Source: Pseudomonas fragi (GTDB lineage: Bacteria; Pseudomonadota; Gammaproteobacteria; Pseudomonadales; Pseudomonadaceae). Taken from it: 64,000 nt of DNA. A program made the position numbers and the translations under genes. This document shows, one piece after another, positions 1 to 8,380 of this stretch; within the stretch, counting starts at the first letter, position 1, and each line of letters begins with the position of its first letter. The stretch covers positions 124,001-188,000 of the forward strand of contig NZ_NQKQ01000001.1 of the NCBI RefSeq assembly GCF_002269505.1. The letters run 5' to 3'. Below the pieces are notes generated by a model. The model saw only the letters and a program-made list of their open reading frames with translations. It had not been told where the DNA came from and made no database searches.

Positions 1-643
1 TCGCCGCCAGAAACCGCAGGCGCTGGCGCCACTCGCCAAAGCTCATGCCCAGCTCCCGCACAAATAGCCGCGCCAATGTACGTTCGCTGACATGCACCTG
101 TTGCGCCCACTGCCCCAACGGGCGGTTATCACCCGGGGCCTGTTGCAGCGCTTCCAGCACCAGCAGCAGGCCCGGATGGCTGGCATAAGGCAAGAAGCAC
201 TGATGCACCGGTGCCTGGCGCAACTGATCGACCAGCACCTGGGCCAGCCTGATATCCGCTTCGCTGCGCGGGATATTGATATCGCGGCGGGCAAAGTCGC
301 TGAGGATCGCCTTCAAAATATCGCTGATGGCCAGGGTGACCGGAGTGCTCGGCAAATGCTGACAGTGCACGGCATCCAGATACACCGAACGGTAAACAAT
401 CGCCTGGGCGTTGTAGGCACTGTGCTCGGTGTTGGGCGGCACCCAGAGTGCGTACTGTGGCGGGGACATAAAACGCTGCCCACCGACTTCAAAGCGCATC
501 ACGCCGTGAGCCACGTAGTCCAGCGACCCCCAGGCATGTGTATGGGGGACGGCATGGCTGTGGGCTTCGATCTCGGCATAGCGAAAGTAAACCGGCGCCG
601 GCAAGCCATCAAATTCGGGAACGCTGATCAGATTCTTGCGCAT
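1..643 (-). CDS. AraC-family transcriptional regulator with cupin sensor domain (3' end outside window)
   Basis: The first 214 codons of a gene that runs off the left edge. Translation on the minus strand from the ATG at 643 gives an N-terminal AraC-type cupin (His-rich segment HSHAVPHTHAWGSLDY near residues 28-43, then RFEVGGQRF and WVPPNTEH). A helix-turn-helix follows (QWAQQVHVSERTLARLF, about residues 175-195). This layout is that of AraC regulators that bind a small effector in the cupin and DNA through the C-terminal helices. It is divergent from the EamA exporter at 741 and probably controls it. The effector is unknown, and the second helix-turn-helix is not visible. Confidence 0.85.
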   Translation of the reverse strand, partial: MRKNLISVPEFDGLPAPVYFRYAEIEAHSHAVPHTHAWGSLDYVAHGVMRFEVGGQRFMSPPQYALWVPPNTEHSAYNAQAIVYRSVYLDAVHCQHLPSTPVTLAISDILKAILSDFARRDINIPRSEADIRLAQVLVDQLRQAPVHQCFLPYASHPGLLLVLEALQQAPGDNRPLGQWAQQVHVSERTLARLFVRELGMSFGEWRQRLRFLAA

Positions 644-740
644 GCTGTCTGGATTCGGAGTGAGGTTGGCTGGATCGAAGTATAGGCTTGCAGACAGACA
701 GGCGGATAATCGCGGCTCATTAACCCTGTGGTTGTCACTG

Positions 741-1616
741 ATGCAATACGCTTACCCGCTACTGGCCATTTTTATCTGGGCCGGCAATACCGTAATCAAC
801 AAATTGGCGGTAGGAGCAATCTTCCCGTCCGAGATCGGCTTTTATCGCTGGCTGCTGGCAGGCCTGCTGTTTACCCCCTTCATGCTCAAGCCGGTGATGG
901 CCAACTGGTCAGTTATCCGCCCCAACCTGGGCAAGATTTTCATCCTGGGCGTGCTGGGCATGGCGGTCTATCAAAGCCTGGCCTACTACGCAGCCGCGCG
1001 CACCTCGGCGACCAACATGGGCATCATCCTGTCATTGATGCCGCTGATGGTACTGACCATGTCGATTATCAGCCTGGGCCAACGCCTGACCGCAGGAGCC
1101 CTGGTGGGCGCCATCCTGTCGTTTGTCGGGGTGCTGGTGGTGGTCTCCAGCGGCAGCCTTACGGCCTTGCTCGATCACGGCCTGAACCTGGGTGACGCCA
1201 TGATGTTGGTCGCCACCCTGGCTTATGCGATTTACAGCACCTTGCTGAAAAAGTGGCAATTGCGCCTGCCACCGCTGCAGATGCTGTACATGCAGGTGCT
1301 GGTGGCGATTGTGGTGTTGTTTCCGCTGTATCTGGCTTCACCAAAGGTCGGGCCAACGGTGCATAACATCGGGCTGGTGCTTTACGCCTGTGTGCTGGCG
1401 TCGATGATCGCACCGCTGGCCTGGATGAAAGCCGTGGCCACGCTGGGCCCGAGCCGTACCACGCTGTTTTTCAACCTGCTGCCGTTGATTACTGCGCTGA
1501 TCGCAGCTGTGGTGCTCAAAGAGCAGTTACATGCCTACCACCTGATTGGCGGGGCGCTGACTCTGGGCGGGGTGATTCTGTCGGAGCGCTGGACTACGCC
1601 GTTGCGGGCGGCGTGA
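741..1616 (+). CDS. EamA/DMT-superfamily inner-membrane transporter
   Basis: A 291-residue, very hydrophobic protein with about ten predicted membrane spans in two repeated halves, the drug/metabolite transporter (EamA) architecture. Typical motifs are an N-terminal IWAGNTVINK segment and, in the second half, LGPSRTTLFFNLLPLITALIA. I chose the ATG at 741 because translation from it begins directly with the first span; in-frame starts further upstream overlap the divergent AraC gene. Such proteins export amino acids, metabolites or drugs; nothing here fixes the substrate. Expression is likely under the divergent AraC regulator. Confidence 0.85.
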   Translation: MQYAYPLLAIFIWAGNTVINKLAVGAIFPSEIGFYRWLLAGLLFTPFMLKPVMANWSVIRPNLGKIFILGVLGMAVYQSLAYYAAARTSATNMGIILSLMPLMVLTMSIISLGQRLTAGALVGAILSFVGVLVVVSSGSLTALLDHGLNLGDAMMLVATLAYAIYSTLLKKWQLRLPPLQMLYMQVLVAIVVLFPLYLASPKVGPTVHNIGLVLYACVLASMIAPLAWMKAVATLGPSRTTLFFNLLPLITALIAAVVLKEQLHAYHLIGGALTLGGVILSERWTTPLRAA

Positions 1617-1631
1617 TTTAGCCCTTAGCCC

Positions 1632-1687
1632 AGCCCTCTCCCTGTCCACTTTCGATGTCCGGCTCAAGCCTTCGCAGGGAGAGGGCT
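1632..1687. terminator. Inverted repeat between converging genes, likely bidirectional terminator
   Basis: A perfect 13-bp inverted repeat (agccctctccctg, 30-nt loop, then its complement) sits between the converging eamA-type gene (stop 1616) and the AsmA gene (stop 1707). It is followed on the plus strand by a GC stretch and tttt. The same CCCTCTCCC core recurs at 19.8, 24.7 and 61.9 kb, so it is also a repeat-family member. Confidence 0.55.
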
Positions 1688-1706
1688 AGGGTGAGGGGCT
1701 TTTGAT

Positions 1707-3773
1707 CTACTTCACCGTCTTAGGCACTTTGCCCTGCTGCATTTGTTGCAGCAGCGGTGCGCACTGGTTGGGTTCGCCACCGCTCGGCGCAACCAACGCC
1801 AGCAGCCCTGCCGCCGGCCCTGCAATCACACCCAGCGCCACCATGCCGGCGCCGCGCAACAACAGCGGCACGGCTTGAACACCCGCTGACGGGTTGGCAA
1901 AGGTACCGCGCACGTACAGCGGCGAACGCAGCGAAAACAGGCGCAGGCCCTTGGACTCAGGCGTGATTTTCAGATCAAGCTGTTCGGTGGCCAGGTTGAC
2001 CGTTCCGTCGACGTAGATAATCGCGTTCTCGGTATCGAATACAAACAAGCGGGTGCTGGCCAGCCCGTTCTTGATCCCCAGATCTGCCGCCGCACAGTTG
2101 ATCTTGACGTCTTCATCGCCAAAAATTTTGCCCACAACGTAGTTGCCTACGTTCAAACCGGCAATTTCCATCAAGCTGCGGCTGATAGCGCCGTCATTGA
2201 TGATCATCTTCAAATCACCATTGGCGGTACCCAGCAACTTGGCGACCGAATTGCCAGTGCCTGCAATCGTGGCATCGCCGTTGAGTTCACCAAAGCTGGT
2301 TTTCATCGGTTCAAACGTCGGGAACAGTTGCTTGAGCTTGAAGTTGCGCGCCGTCAGTTTGGCGCTGCCTTTCAAGGGTGCAGCCCGGCCGTTGAGACGA
2401 ATCTGCGCATCCAGCTTGCCGCCTGCCACGCCAAAGCGCAGCGGCTCCAGGCTCAGTTCGCCATCATTGAGCACCACATGGGTGTAGAGGTCGGTGAACG
2501 GCAGCTCGGCGCTCTGCACGATACGCTTGCCGGTGAGTTCGACATCGGCGTCCATGTCGCGCCAGCGCTCGGTACGGAACTCTTCCACCGGCAGCACTTT
2601 GCCCGCGGGCTGCTTGCTCTCGCCGCCTCGGGCCTTTTGCTGGGTGTTGGAATCAGCACCGATCAAGGGCGCCAGGTCAGCCATCAGCAACTGGTTGGAC
2701 ACAAGCTTGCCGCTCAATTTGGGCCGCGGCTGGCTGGCCACGTATTTGAGGTCGCCGTGAATGTCACTGCTGCCGATTTTGCCGTTAAAGTTTTCATAGC
2801 TGAAGGTCGCGCCACTGGCTTCACGCAGTTTGGCGGTCAGATGGCCATCAGTGGAGTACGGCGGCGAATCCGGCAAGGTCACGCCAGTCAACGGATAAAG
2901 GTTGCTCAAGCTGGTGCCGGACAGCTTTAGGCGCAGGTCCAGAGCGCCCAGATTGAGCGGATCGGTCAAGGTCCCGGCGAGCTCGACATGGCTGTCGGCA
3001 ATGCTGACCTTGGCTTGCAACGGGAAAGGCCGGGTGGCGTCCTGCAATGCCAGCAGGCCGCCAATTTTGCCGCTGCCGTTGAGTTTCTGACCGTGGTACT
3101 GACCTTTGACCTTGAGGGCGAAGGCGTAGTCCTGAGGCTTGCTGCCTTTCTCCAGGGCCTTTTTCGCGTCTACTTCGCCGACGATCTCGCTGAACGGGAT
3201 GGGTTTGCCCAGCGAATCGATCAGCACGTCCAATTGGGTTTTCAGGGTCTGGTCATTGAGGGTCACATGGCCCTTGTCGAAACCGATGGCACCGATGTCC
3301 ACCGTCCAGGCCGAAGGCTCGGCGTTCGGGTCCTTGGGGTCGAAAGTAAAGGTCCAGTTCGCCCGGCCATCGGCCAGTCGCTCAAGACTGGCGCTGGGTT
3401 CGGTCAGGTTGATGCGCGGAATGTCCACGGTCCGGGTCAGCAGGGCCAGCGGCGACAGGCGCAGCTCGACCTTTTTCAGGCTGGCCATTTGCGGCGTCTT
3501 GGACCACTCCGGGTTGCCCAGGGTCAGGTCATGAGCAATCACATGGGGCCACGGCACCCAGGCCCGCCAGCCGCCCTCGTCCTCTTCACGCTGCCAGCGC
3601 ACGGCCAGATCACCATTAATGGCAAACGGGCGATGGAGAATCTCGGACACCTGCGTGTTGATGGTCGGCTTGATGCGGTTCCAGTCGAAGGTAGCGAGGA
3701 TCACCACCAGCACGGCCACCAGCAGAACGAAAATACCGCCAGCCCAAGCAAGGGTCTTACGGGTGCGCGTCAT
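1707..3773 (-). CDS. AsmA family protein
   Basis: 688 residues. One N-terminal membrane anchor (about residues 8-30, LAWAGGIFVLLVAVLVVILA) is followed by a long periplasmic region of AsmA type: DWNRIKPTINTQVSEILHRP, the repeated beta-rich pattern, and a C-terminal AsmA_2-like segment with GDLKMIINDGAISRSLMEIAGLN split over residues 540-565. AsmA-like proteins are thought to act in envelope lipid transport or outer-membrane assembly. The ATG at 3773 was chosen because AAGGAGC lies just upstream and the anchor follows at once; a longer reading to 3836 has no such site. It is monocistronic as far as can be seen. Confidence 0.85.
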   Translation of the reverse strand: MTRTRKTLAWAGGIFVLLVAVLVVILATFDWNRIKPTINTQVSEILHRPFAINGDLAVRWQREEDEGGWRAWVPWPHVIAHDLTLGNPEWSKTPQMASLKKVELRLSPLALLTRTVDIPRINLTEPSASLERLADGRANWTFTFDPKDPNAEPSAWTVDIGAIGFDKGHVTLNDQTLKTQLDVLIDSLGKPIPFSEIVGEVDAKKALEKGSKPQDYAFALKVKGQYHGQKLNGSGKIGGLLALQDATRPFPLQAKVSIADSHVELAGTLTDPLNLGALDLRLKLSGTSLSNLYPLTGVTLPDSPPYSTDGHLTAKLREASGATFSYENFNGKIGSSDIHGDLKYVASQPRPKLSGKLVSNQLLMADLAPLIGADSNTQQKARGGESKQPAGKVLPVEEFRTERWRDMDADVELTGKRIVQSAELPFTDLYTHVVLNDGELSLEPLRFGVAGGKLDAQIRLNGRAAPLKGSAKLTARNFKLKQLFPTFEPMKTSFGELNGDATIAGTGNSVAKLLGTANGDLKMIINDGAISRSLMEIAGLNVGNYVVGKIFGDEDVKINCAAADLGIKNGLASTRLFVFDTENAIIYVDGTVNLATEQLDLKITPESKGLRLFSLRSPLYVRGTFANPSAGVQAVPLLLRGAGMVALGVIAGPAAGLLALVAPSGGEPNQCAPLLQQMQQGKVPKTVK

Positions 3774-3917
3774 GTCACGGCTCCTTGAATTCCACAGAAC
3801 GTCCCAGTTACGACGCCATAAATGTACGACTGGCAAAGACGCCGGAAGGTTTAACCCCGGTACGGCTTTCGTATAAAAAATTTCAAGAGCCTCAGCCTAG
3901 AGCCTCCCGGCCTGAAC

Positions 3918-3934
3918 AATCAATTCTGTTGATT
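3918..3934. other. Short inverted repeat upstream of two divergent genes
   Basis: AATCAA-5 nt-TTGATT lies in the 253-bp gap between the divergent AsmA gene and the small secreted protein gene. It has the look of a dimeric regulator site, but no known consensus was matched. Confidence 0.25.
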
Positions 3935-4026
3935 ATCACCATTGGCCGTATGAACTTTGATATCCGGCAGCCAAGCGTAGCATTGCCACCACACCTACCT
4001 AGTTGCATTGCTACGGAGCACACACC

Positions 4027-4299
4027 ATGAAACGCCCAGTACTGTTTGGTCTTTCCCTTTCCCTTATGGCTTTCAACGCCTTCGCCATGCCTGCCGATGA
4101 AGAGCCGACCCCGATGGTGCAACCCGCATCGAGCACCTTGAGCCAGCCGCTCAACCCGGTTGTCGAAGACGGCGCGCAACGTACCCTGGACCAGCAAAAC
4201 AGCTATGCCGAAGATGGCTACGACCGCACCCAGGGCAGCCAGTTTGTCGCCGAAGGTGGCGCTGATCGTCTGGCCGAGCGCAACAAGCATGCGAGCTAA
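4027..4299 (+). CDS. Small secreted protein with three internal repeats, function unknown
   Basis: 90 residues. Residues 1-20 are a clear Sec signal peptide (MKRP, hydrophobic core, AFA before the likely cut). The mature part is short, hydrophilic and acidic. It contains three copies of one motif: VVEDGAQRT (45-53), YAEDGYDRT (60-68) and VAEGGADRL (74-82), at 14-15 residue spacing. GGAG precedes the ATG at 4027 by a good distance. I do not recognise a named family. It stands alone between the AsmA gene and a REP doublet. The reading frame, start site and signal peptide make it a convincing gene. Confidence 0.75.
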   Translation: MKRPVLFGLSLSLMAFNAFAMPADEEPTPMVQPASSTLSQPLNPVVEDGAQRTLDQQNSYAEDGYDRTQGSQFVAEGGADRLAERNKHAS

Positions 4300-4311
4300 G
4301 CCATTGGCTTG

Positions 4312-4398
4312 TGTGGGAGCGGGCTTGCTCGCGAAAGGATCCCCGCCGATAGCCCGATAGACCGCGTCGTCTGCATCGCGAGCAAGCCTGCCCCCACA
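4312..4398. repeat. REP doublet (REPIN), 87 bp
   Basis: Two inverted REP arms (tgtgggagcgggcttgctcg type and its complement) enclose about 37 bp. It lies between the small secreted protein gene and the desT-like gene. Confidence 0.85.
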
Positions 4399-4478
4399 TT
4401 TGTGCAGTACACCGTTCGACGTCATCAAAGCCGATTTGCTAGAGTGCGCCGCTGTACTTGTCTGGAATACCAGCCCCG

Positions 4479-5111
4479 ATGCTGCCTCGCGCCGAACAGA
4501 AACAACAAACCCGCCTTGCGCTGATGGATGCTGCCCGCCACTTGATGGAATCGGGTCGCGGCTTTGGCAGCCTGAGCCTGCGCGAAGTCGCAAAAACCGC
4601 AGGCATCGTGCCAACCGGGTTTTATCGCCACTTCAGCGACATGGACCAGCTGGGCCTGGCCCTGGTCAGTGAAGTCGGCCAGACCTTTCGCGAAACCATT
4701 CGCCTGGTGCGGCATAACGAACTGTTCATGGGCGGTGTGATCAACGCTTCGGTGCGTATCTTTCTCGACGTGGTAGAAGCCAACCGCTCGCAGTTCCTGT
4801 TTCTGGCCCGCGAGCAATACGGCGGCTCGCAACCAGTGCGACAGGCTATTGGCGCGCTACGCGAAGACATCACCTCGGATCTGGCGGCAGATCTTGGCTC
4901 CAAGCCAAAATTGCAGCACCTGGACCATGCCGGCCTGACCGTGATCGCCGACCTGGTGGTCAAAAGCGTGTTTGCCGCCCTGCCCGACGTGATTGATCCG
5001 CCTGCAGACTCGCTGCCCGATCATCTGCAGCCCCAGGCCAAGATCAGTCAGCAACTACGCTTTATCTTTATCGGGCTCAAGCACTGGAAAGGCCTGGGCA
5101 GTACCGAGTAA
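4479..5111 (+). CDS. desT: TetR-family regulator of the FabR/DesT type
   Basis: 210 residues. The N-terminal TetR helix-turn-helix (SLSLREVAKTAGIVPTGFYR, about residues 31-50) is of the FabR/DesT class, followed by an all-helical ligand domain. In Pseudomonas, DesT senses the acyl-CoA pool and controls unsaturated fatty acid genes. In P. aeruginosa, as recalled, desT lies next to desBC on one side and ureE on the other. Here only the ure side is present, so desBC must be elsewhere or absent. The ATG at 4479 matches the family start (MLPRAEQKQQTR); an upstream TTG at 4458 adds seven residues and looks worse. Confidence 0.8.
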   Translation: MLPRAEQKQQTRLALMDAARHLMESGRGFGSLSLREVAKTAGIVPTGFYRHFSDMDQLGLALVSEVGQTFRETIRLVRHNELFMGGVINASVRIFLDVVEANRSQFLFLAREQYGGSQPVRQAIGALREDITSDLAADLGSKPKLQHLDHAGLTVIADLVVKSVFAALPDVIDPPADSLPDHLQPQAKISQQLRFIFIGLKHWKGLGSTE

Positions 5112-5119
5112 TCCAGGGC

Positions 5120-5134
5120 GCACCTCGTTGGTGC
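5120..5134 (+). promoter_or_regulatory. Putative NtrC enhancer site upstream of ureE
   Basis: GCACC-N5-GGTGC reads as a perfect match to the NtrC dyad. A weaker second copy overlaps at 5133-5147. It starts 9 bp after the desT stop and lies about 120 bp upstream of the predicted sigma-54 start point, the usual enhancer distance. Confidence 0.7.
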
Positions 5135-5219
5135 ACCATAGTGCTGATTGCGCACTTATTTAGAACGTTTTCATCTTCTTGCACCCTTTTTGGGCCTAAA
5201 TTTGCGGCCTCCAATCAGG

Positions 5220-5236
5220 TTGGCAAGCCCCTTGCT
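5220..5236 (+). promoter_or_regulatory. Putative sigma-54 (-24/-12) promoter of ureEFG
   Basis: TTGGCAAG-N4-TTGCT matches the sigma-54 consensus YTGGCACG-N4-TTGCW with one mismatch. The GG and GC elements are 12 bp apart, as required. The start point would be near 5246, giving a leader of about 27 nt before ureE. Confidence 0.75.
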
Positions 5237-5272
5237 GTGGTTGGAGTAATGTCCATTGCAGGAAGCCTTCCG

Positions 5273-5773
5273 ATGCTGGTGATTCATCGCAGAGTCCAGT
5301 CCCACCCCGTGTGGAGCGCCGAGTTACACCTGAACTTCGAAGCACGGAGCAAAAGCCGCCTGCGTTGTTTCAGCAGCAGCGGCGAAGACGTCGGCCTGTT
5401 CCTTGAACGCGGCCAGCCCCCCTTGCATGACGGCGAATGCCTGCAAGCCCAGGACGGACGTATCGTGCGGGTCTGCGCCAGCCCCGAAAAGCTCCTGCAT
5501 GTCACCTGTTGCAACGCCTTTGAGCTGACCCGCGCGGCCTATCACCTGGGTAACCGCCACGTGGCCCTGCAAGTGGGTGATGGCTGGTTGCGCCTGCTCG
5601 ATGACTACGTGCTCAAGGCCATGCTGGAGCAACTGGGCGCATTCACCGAGGCCATCGAAGCGCCATTTCAGCCCGAGCACGGTGCCTATGGCGGTGGCCA
5701 TCATCACTCGCGCGCAGGCGAGGAAGACTTCAACTACGCCCCGAAGCTGCATCAATTTGGTGTGCGCTTGTGA
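5273..5773 (+). CDS. ureE: Urease accessory protein UreE (nickel metallochaperone)
   Basis: 166 residues. UreE delivers Ni(II) to the urease apoprotein-UreDFG complex. Family marks are the N-terminal domain with DVGLFLERGQPPLHDGE and the C-terminal metal-binding domain with AYHLGNRHVALQV. The C-terminal tail carries a short His run (GGGHHH, about residues 142-147), an extra nickel-binding stretch. The ATG at 5273 has ggaag 7 nt upstream. It overlaps ureF and heads the ureEFG operon; the structural genes ureABC and ureD are not in the window. Confidence 0.95.
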   Translation: MLVIHRRVQSHPVWSAELHLNFEARSKSRLRCFSSSGEDVGLFLERGQPPLHDGECLQAQDGRIVRVCASPEKLLHVTCCNAFELTRAAYHLGNRHVALQVGDGWLRLLDDYVLKAMLEQLGAFTEAIEAPFQPEHGAYGGGHHHSRAGEEDFNYAPKLHQFGVRL

Positions 5774-6444
5774 ATCCGGCCTGGGCGCTGTTGCGCCTGG
5801 CCAGCCCGCAGCTGCCCATTGGCGGCTACAGCTACTCACAAGGGCTGGAGATGGCTGTCGACAATGGTCGCGTGGCTGACCCGGCCACGGCTGCGCGCTG
5901 GATTCGCGATCAACTGCTGCTCAACCTCGCTCGTTTCGAAGCGCCCTTGTTGCTCGCCCACTGTCAGGCCGCCGCGGATCAGGACTGGAACGCCTTGCAG
6001 CGGTTGTGTGACGAACATCGCGCCAGCCGTGAAACCCGCGAGCTGCATCAGGAAAGCCGGCAAATGGGCTACTCCCTGCAACAGTTGCTCACCGGCTTAC
6101 CGGAACTGGACGAGCCCGCTCGCCTGTTTCTCGCACAACAATTCGAGCCCCATCTGGCGCTGGGCTGGGCATTGGCCGCCCGCGCCTGGGGCATCGACCC
6201 GCAGGACGCACTGGCCGCCTGGCTCTGGAGCTGGCTGGAAAACCAATTGGCAGTGCTGATGAAAACCCTGCCCCTGGGCCAGCAAGCGGCCCAACGCATG
6301 ACCAGCGAGTTATCGCCCGCCTTGCAGCAGGCCCAGCAACATGCCAGCACCCTTAACTTATCCCACATTGGCAGTGCCGCTTTCGGCCTGTCTTTGGCGA
6401 GCATGGCCCACGAGCGCCAGTACAGCCGCCTGTTTCGTTCCTAG
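5770..6444 (+). CDS. ureF: Urease accessory protein UreF
   Basis: 224 residues. UreF bridges UreD and UreG and acts as a checkpoint during nickel-centre assembly of urease. Family motifs are RLASPQLPIGGYSYSQGLE at the N terminus (residues 9-27) and GSAAFGLSLASMAHERQYSR at the C terminus. It starts with GTG at 5770, overlapping the ureE stop by 4 nt (GTGA), which indicates translational coupling. ureG follows after 9 nt. Confidence 0.95.
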   Translation: MNPAWALLRLASPQLPIGGYSYSQGLEMAVDNGRVADPATAARWIRDQLLLNLARFEAPLLLAHCQAAADQDWNALQRLCDEHRASRETRELHQESRQMGYSLQQLLTGLPELDEPARLFLAQQFEPHLALGWALAARAWGIDPQDALAAWLWSWLENQLAVLMKTLPLGQQAAQRMTSELSPALQQAQQHASTLNLSHIGSAAFGLSLASMAHERQYSRLFRS

Positions 6445-6453
6445 GAGTAAGCA

Positions 6454-7065
6454 ATGAACACACAGCCTTTGCGTGTTGGCATCGGTGGCCCGGTGGGCTC
6501 CGGCAAAACTGCGCTCACCCTGGCCCTGTGCCTGGCGCTGCGGGAAAAGTACAACCTGGCCGTCGTCACCAACGATATTTACACCCGTGAAGATGCCGAT
6601 TTTCTGGTGCGCAACGAAGCACTGGCACCGGAGCGGATCATTGGCGTGGAAACCGGCGGCTGCCCGCACACGGCGATTCGCGAAGATGCCTCGATCAACC
6701 TGGAAGCGGTGGACCAGTTGAACCGTCGTTTTCCGGGGCTGGACCTGATTCTGGTGGAATCGGGTGGGGATAACTTGTCGGCCACTTTCAGCCCGGAGCT
6801 GTCCGACCTGACGATCTACGTGATCGACGTGTCCGCCGGGGACAAGTTACCGCGCAAGGGCGGACCGGGGATCTGCAAATCAGATCTGCTGGTGATCAAC
6901 AAAATCGACCTTGCGCCACTGGTGGGCGCATCGCTGGAACTAATGGACAGCGACACCAAACGCATGCGCGGTGAAAAATCCTTTGTGTTCAGCAACCAGA
7001 AGACCGGACATGGCCTGGACACCATCGTGGCGTTTATTGAAAAGCAGGGGCTGCTGGTCCAGTAA
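6454..7065 (+). CDS. ureG: Urease accessory GTPase UreG
   Basis: 203 residues, the usual length for the SIMIBI-class GTPase that powers nickel insertion into urease. Visible are the P-loop GGPVGSGKT (residues 9-17), the CPH nickel-binding motif in [15 protein letters not shown] (about 66-80), [17 protein letters not shown], and the base-recognition NKID at about 149-152. An AGGAG lies just before the ATG. It is the last gene of the ure accessory operon. Confidence 0.97.
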   Translation: MNTQPLRVGIGGPVGSGKTALTLALCLALREKYNLAVVTNDIYTREDADFLVRNEALAPERIIGVETGGCPHTAIREDASINLEAVDQLNRRFPGLDLILVESGGDNLSATFSPELSDLTIYVIDVSAGDKLPRKGGPGICKSDLLVINKIDLAPLVGASLELMDSDTKRMRGEKSFVFSNQKTGHGLDTIVAFIEKQGLLVQ

Positions 7066-7127
7066 CGATCAATCATCTGTGGGTGTATCATGTCGCGCAA
7101 TCGCCCCAGCCGTGACGACACCCACCG

Positions 7128-8264
7128 ATGCCTGATGTAGCCAGCTCCGACTTCCCGCTTGAACTGACCGCCCAATTTGCGGCAGTACAGCAGCATTTTC
7201 GCCAGGTCATCGTGCCCCTCTGGCAAGGCCCCGGCTGGAATGCCGAACTGGCGCTGCCCTATGAGGCCTTGAGCCCCGCGCATCAACCACTACCACCCCA
7301 GCGCTACCGGGCAATGGCCTGCGCGCGTCAGCTTTACCTGTTCGCCAGCCTGATCGACGACCCGGCGTTCCCCGGCGCCGCCGAACGCGCCGCTGAACTG
7401 TTCCGCTCGCTGCACCAGCACTTTCATGACGCCGAACACGGTGGCTGGTTCTACAGCATCGGCCCCGATGGCGCGCCGCTGGATCAACGCAAAGACCTCT
7501 ACACCCACGCCTTCATCATCTTTGCCTGCGCCCATTACTGGGCCAAAGTGCGCGAGCCACTGGTGGCCTCGGCGCTCAATGGCGCGCTGGAAGTGGTGGC
7601 TGACCGTTTCAGTGATGGCAACGGCTTGTATGAAGCCAGCCTGGAGCGCAATTGGTCGTCCCTGGGTAGCGGCCCGCTGCAAAACCCGTTGATGCACTTG
7701 GCCGAGGCGTTCCTGGCTACTTTGTCGGTACGTGACGATGCGCCGGTGCAGGCGGCCTTGCTGGCCCTGGCCGAGGGTATGCAGCAGCGCTTTATCGAGC
7801 CTGTGCATAACGTCATGCTGGAAAAACCGCTTGGAGCTGTGGATAACTGGTTTGAACCGGGGCATCAGTTCGAATGGTTCTTTTTGCTGGAGTCTTCGCC
7901 ACTGCTGCGCCAGACGCCGTTGCACGGTTCACTGGAGCGGGCGTTCGGGTTTGCCGAGCAGGTGGGCGTAGACCCGCAAAGCGGTGCGGTGTGCGGCATG
8001 CTGGCCGCCGATGGCAGCCTGCGCGATGGCACCCAGCGCATCTGGGCCCAAGCTGAATACTTGCGTGCCCTGACCTTGCGCCCGAACAGCCAGGCGCAAG
8101 TGCAACGCCAATTGCTGGCGTTGCAGCAGCGCTTTTTGCATGCCGGTGGCTGGTATGAATGCCGTGATGGTGCGGGCAAAGTCAGCCGCGAAGATATGCC
8201 GTCGACCACGCCTTATCACCTGGCGACGTGCTACAGCGGGTTGGCGCAGTACTTCAATAACTGA
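7128..8264 (+). CDS. AGE-family sugar epimerase/isomerase
   Basis: 378 residues, the typical size of the N-acylglucosamine 2-epimerase (AGE) / mannose isomerase / YihS family, an (alpha/alpha)6 barrel. Conserved His-containing segments are spread along the protein as in the family: KDLYTHAFIIFACAHYW, NPLMHLAEAF, EPGHQFEWFFLLE, AQAEYLRAL and TTPYHLATCY. Such enzymes interconvert aldoses and ketoses (for example mannose and fructose) through a cis-enediol. A cytosolic location is expected, as there is no signal peptide. It follows ureG by 62 nt but has no evident link to urease; the substrate is unknown. Confidence 0.8.
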   Translation: MPDVASSDFPLELTAQFAAVQQHFRQVIVPLWQGPGWNAELALPYEALSPAHQPLPPQRYRAMACARQLYLFASLIDDPAFPGAAERAAELFRSLHQHFHDAEHGGWFYSIGPDGAPLDQRKDLYTHAFIIFACAHYWAKVREPLVASALNGALEVVADRFSDGNGLYEASLERNWSSLGSGPLQNPLMHLAEAFLATLSVRDDAPVQAALLALAEGMQQRFIEPVHNVMLEKPLGAVDNWFEPGHQFEWFFLLESSPLLRQTPLHGSLERAFGFAEQVGVDPQSGAVCGMLAADGSLRDGTQRIWAQAEYLRALTLRPNSQAQVQRQLLALQQRFLHAGGWYECRDGAGKVSREDMPSTTPYHLATCYSGLAQYFNN

Positions 8265-8274
8265 CACCTCCTCC

Positions 8275-8361
8275 TGTGGGAGCGGGCTTGCTCGCGATGG
8301 TATCAGCGCGGTTCGCCTGTAGAACCGCGGCGCCTGAATCGCGAGCAAGCCCGCTCCCACA
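8275..8361. repeat. REP doublet (REPIN), 87 bp
   Basis: Inverted arms tgtgggagcgggcttgctcg and complement, between the converging AGE-family and CDF-transporter genes. Confidence 0.9.
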
Positions 8362-8380
8362 AAAAGTCACTGGCCTTGAG

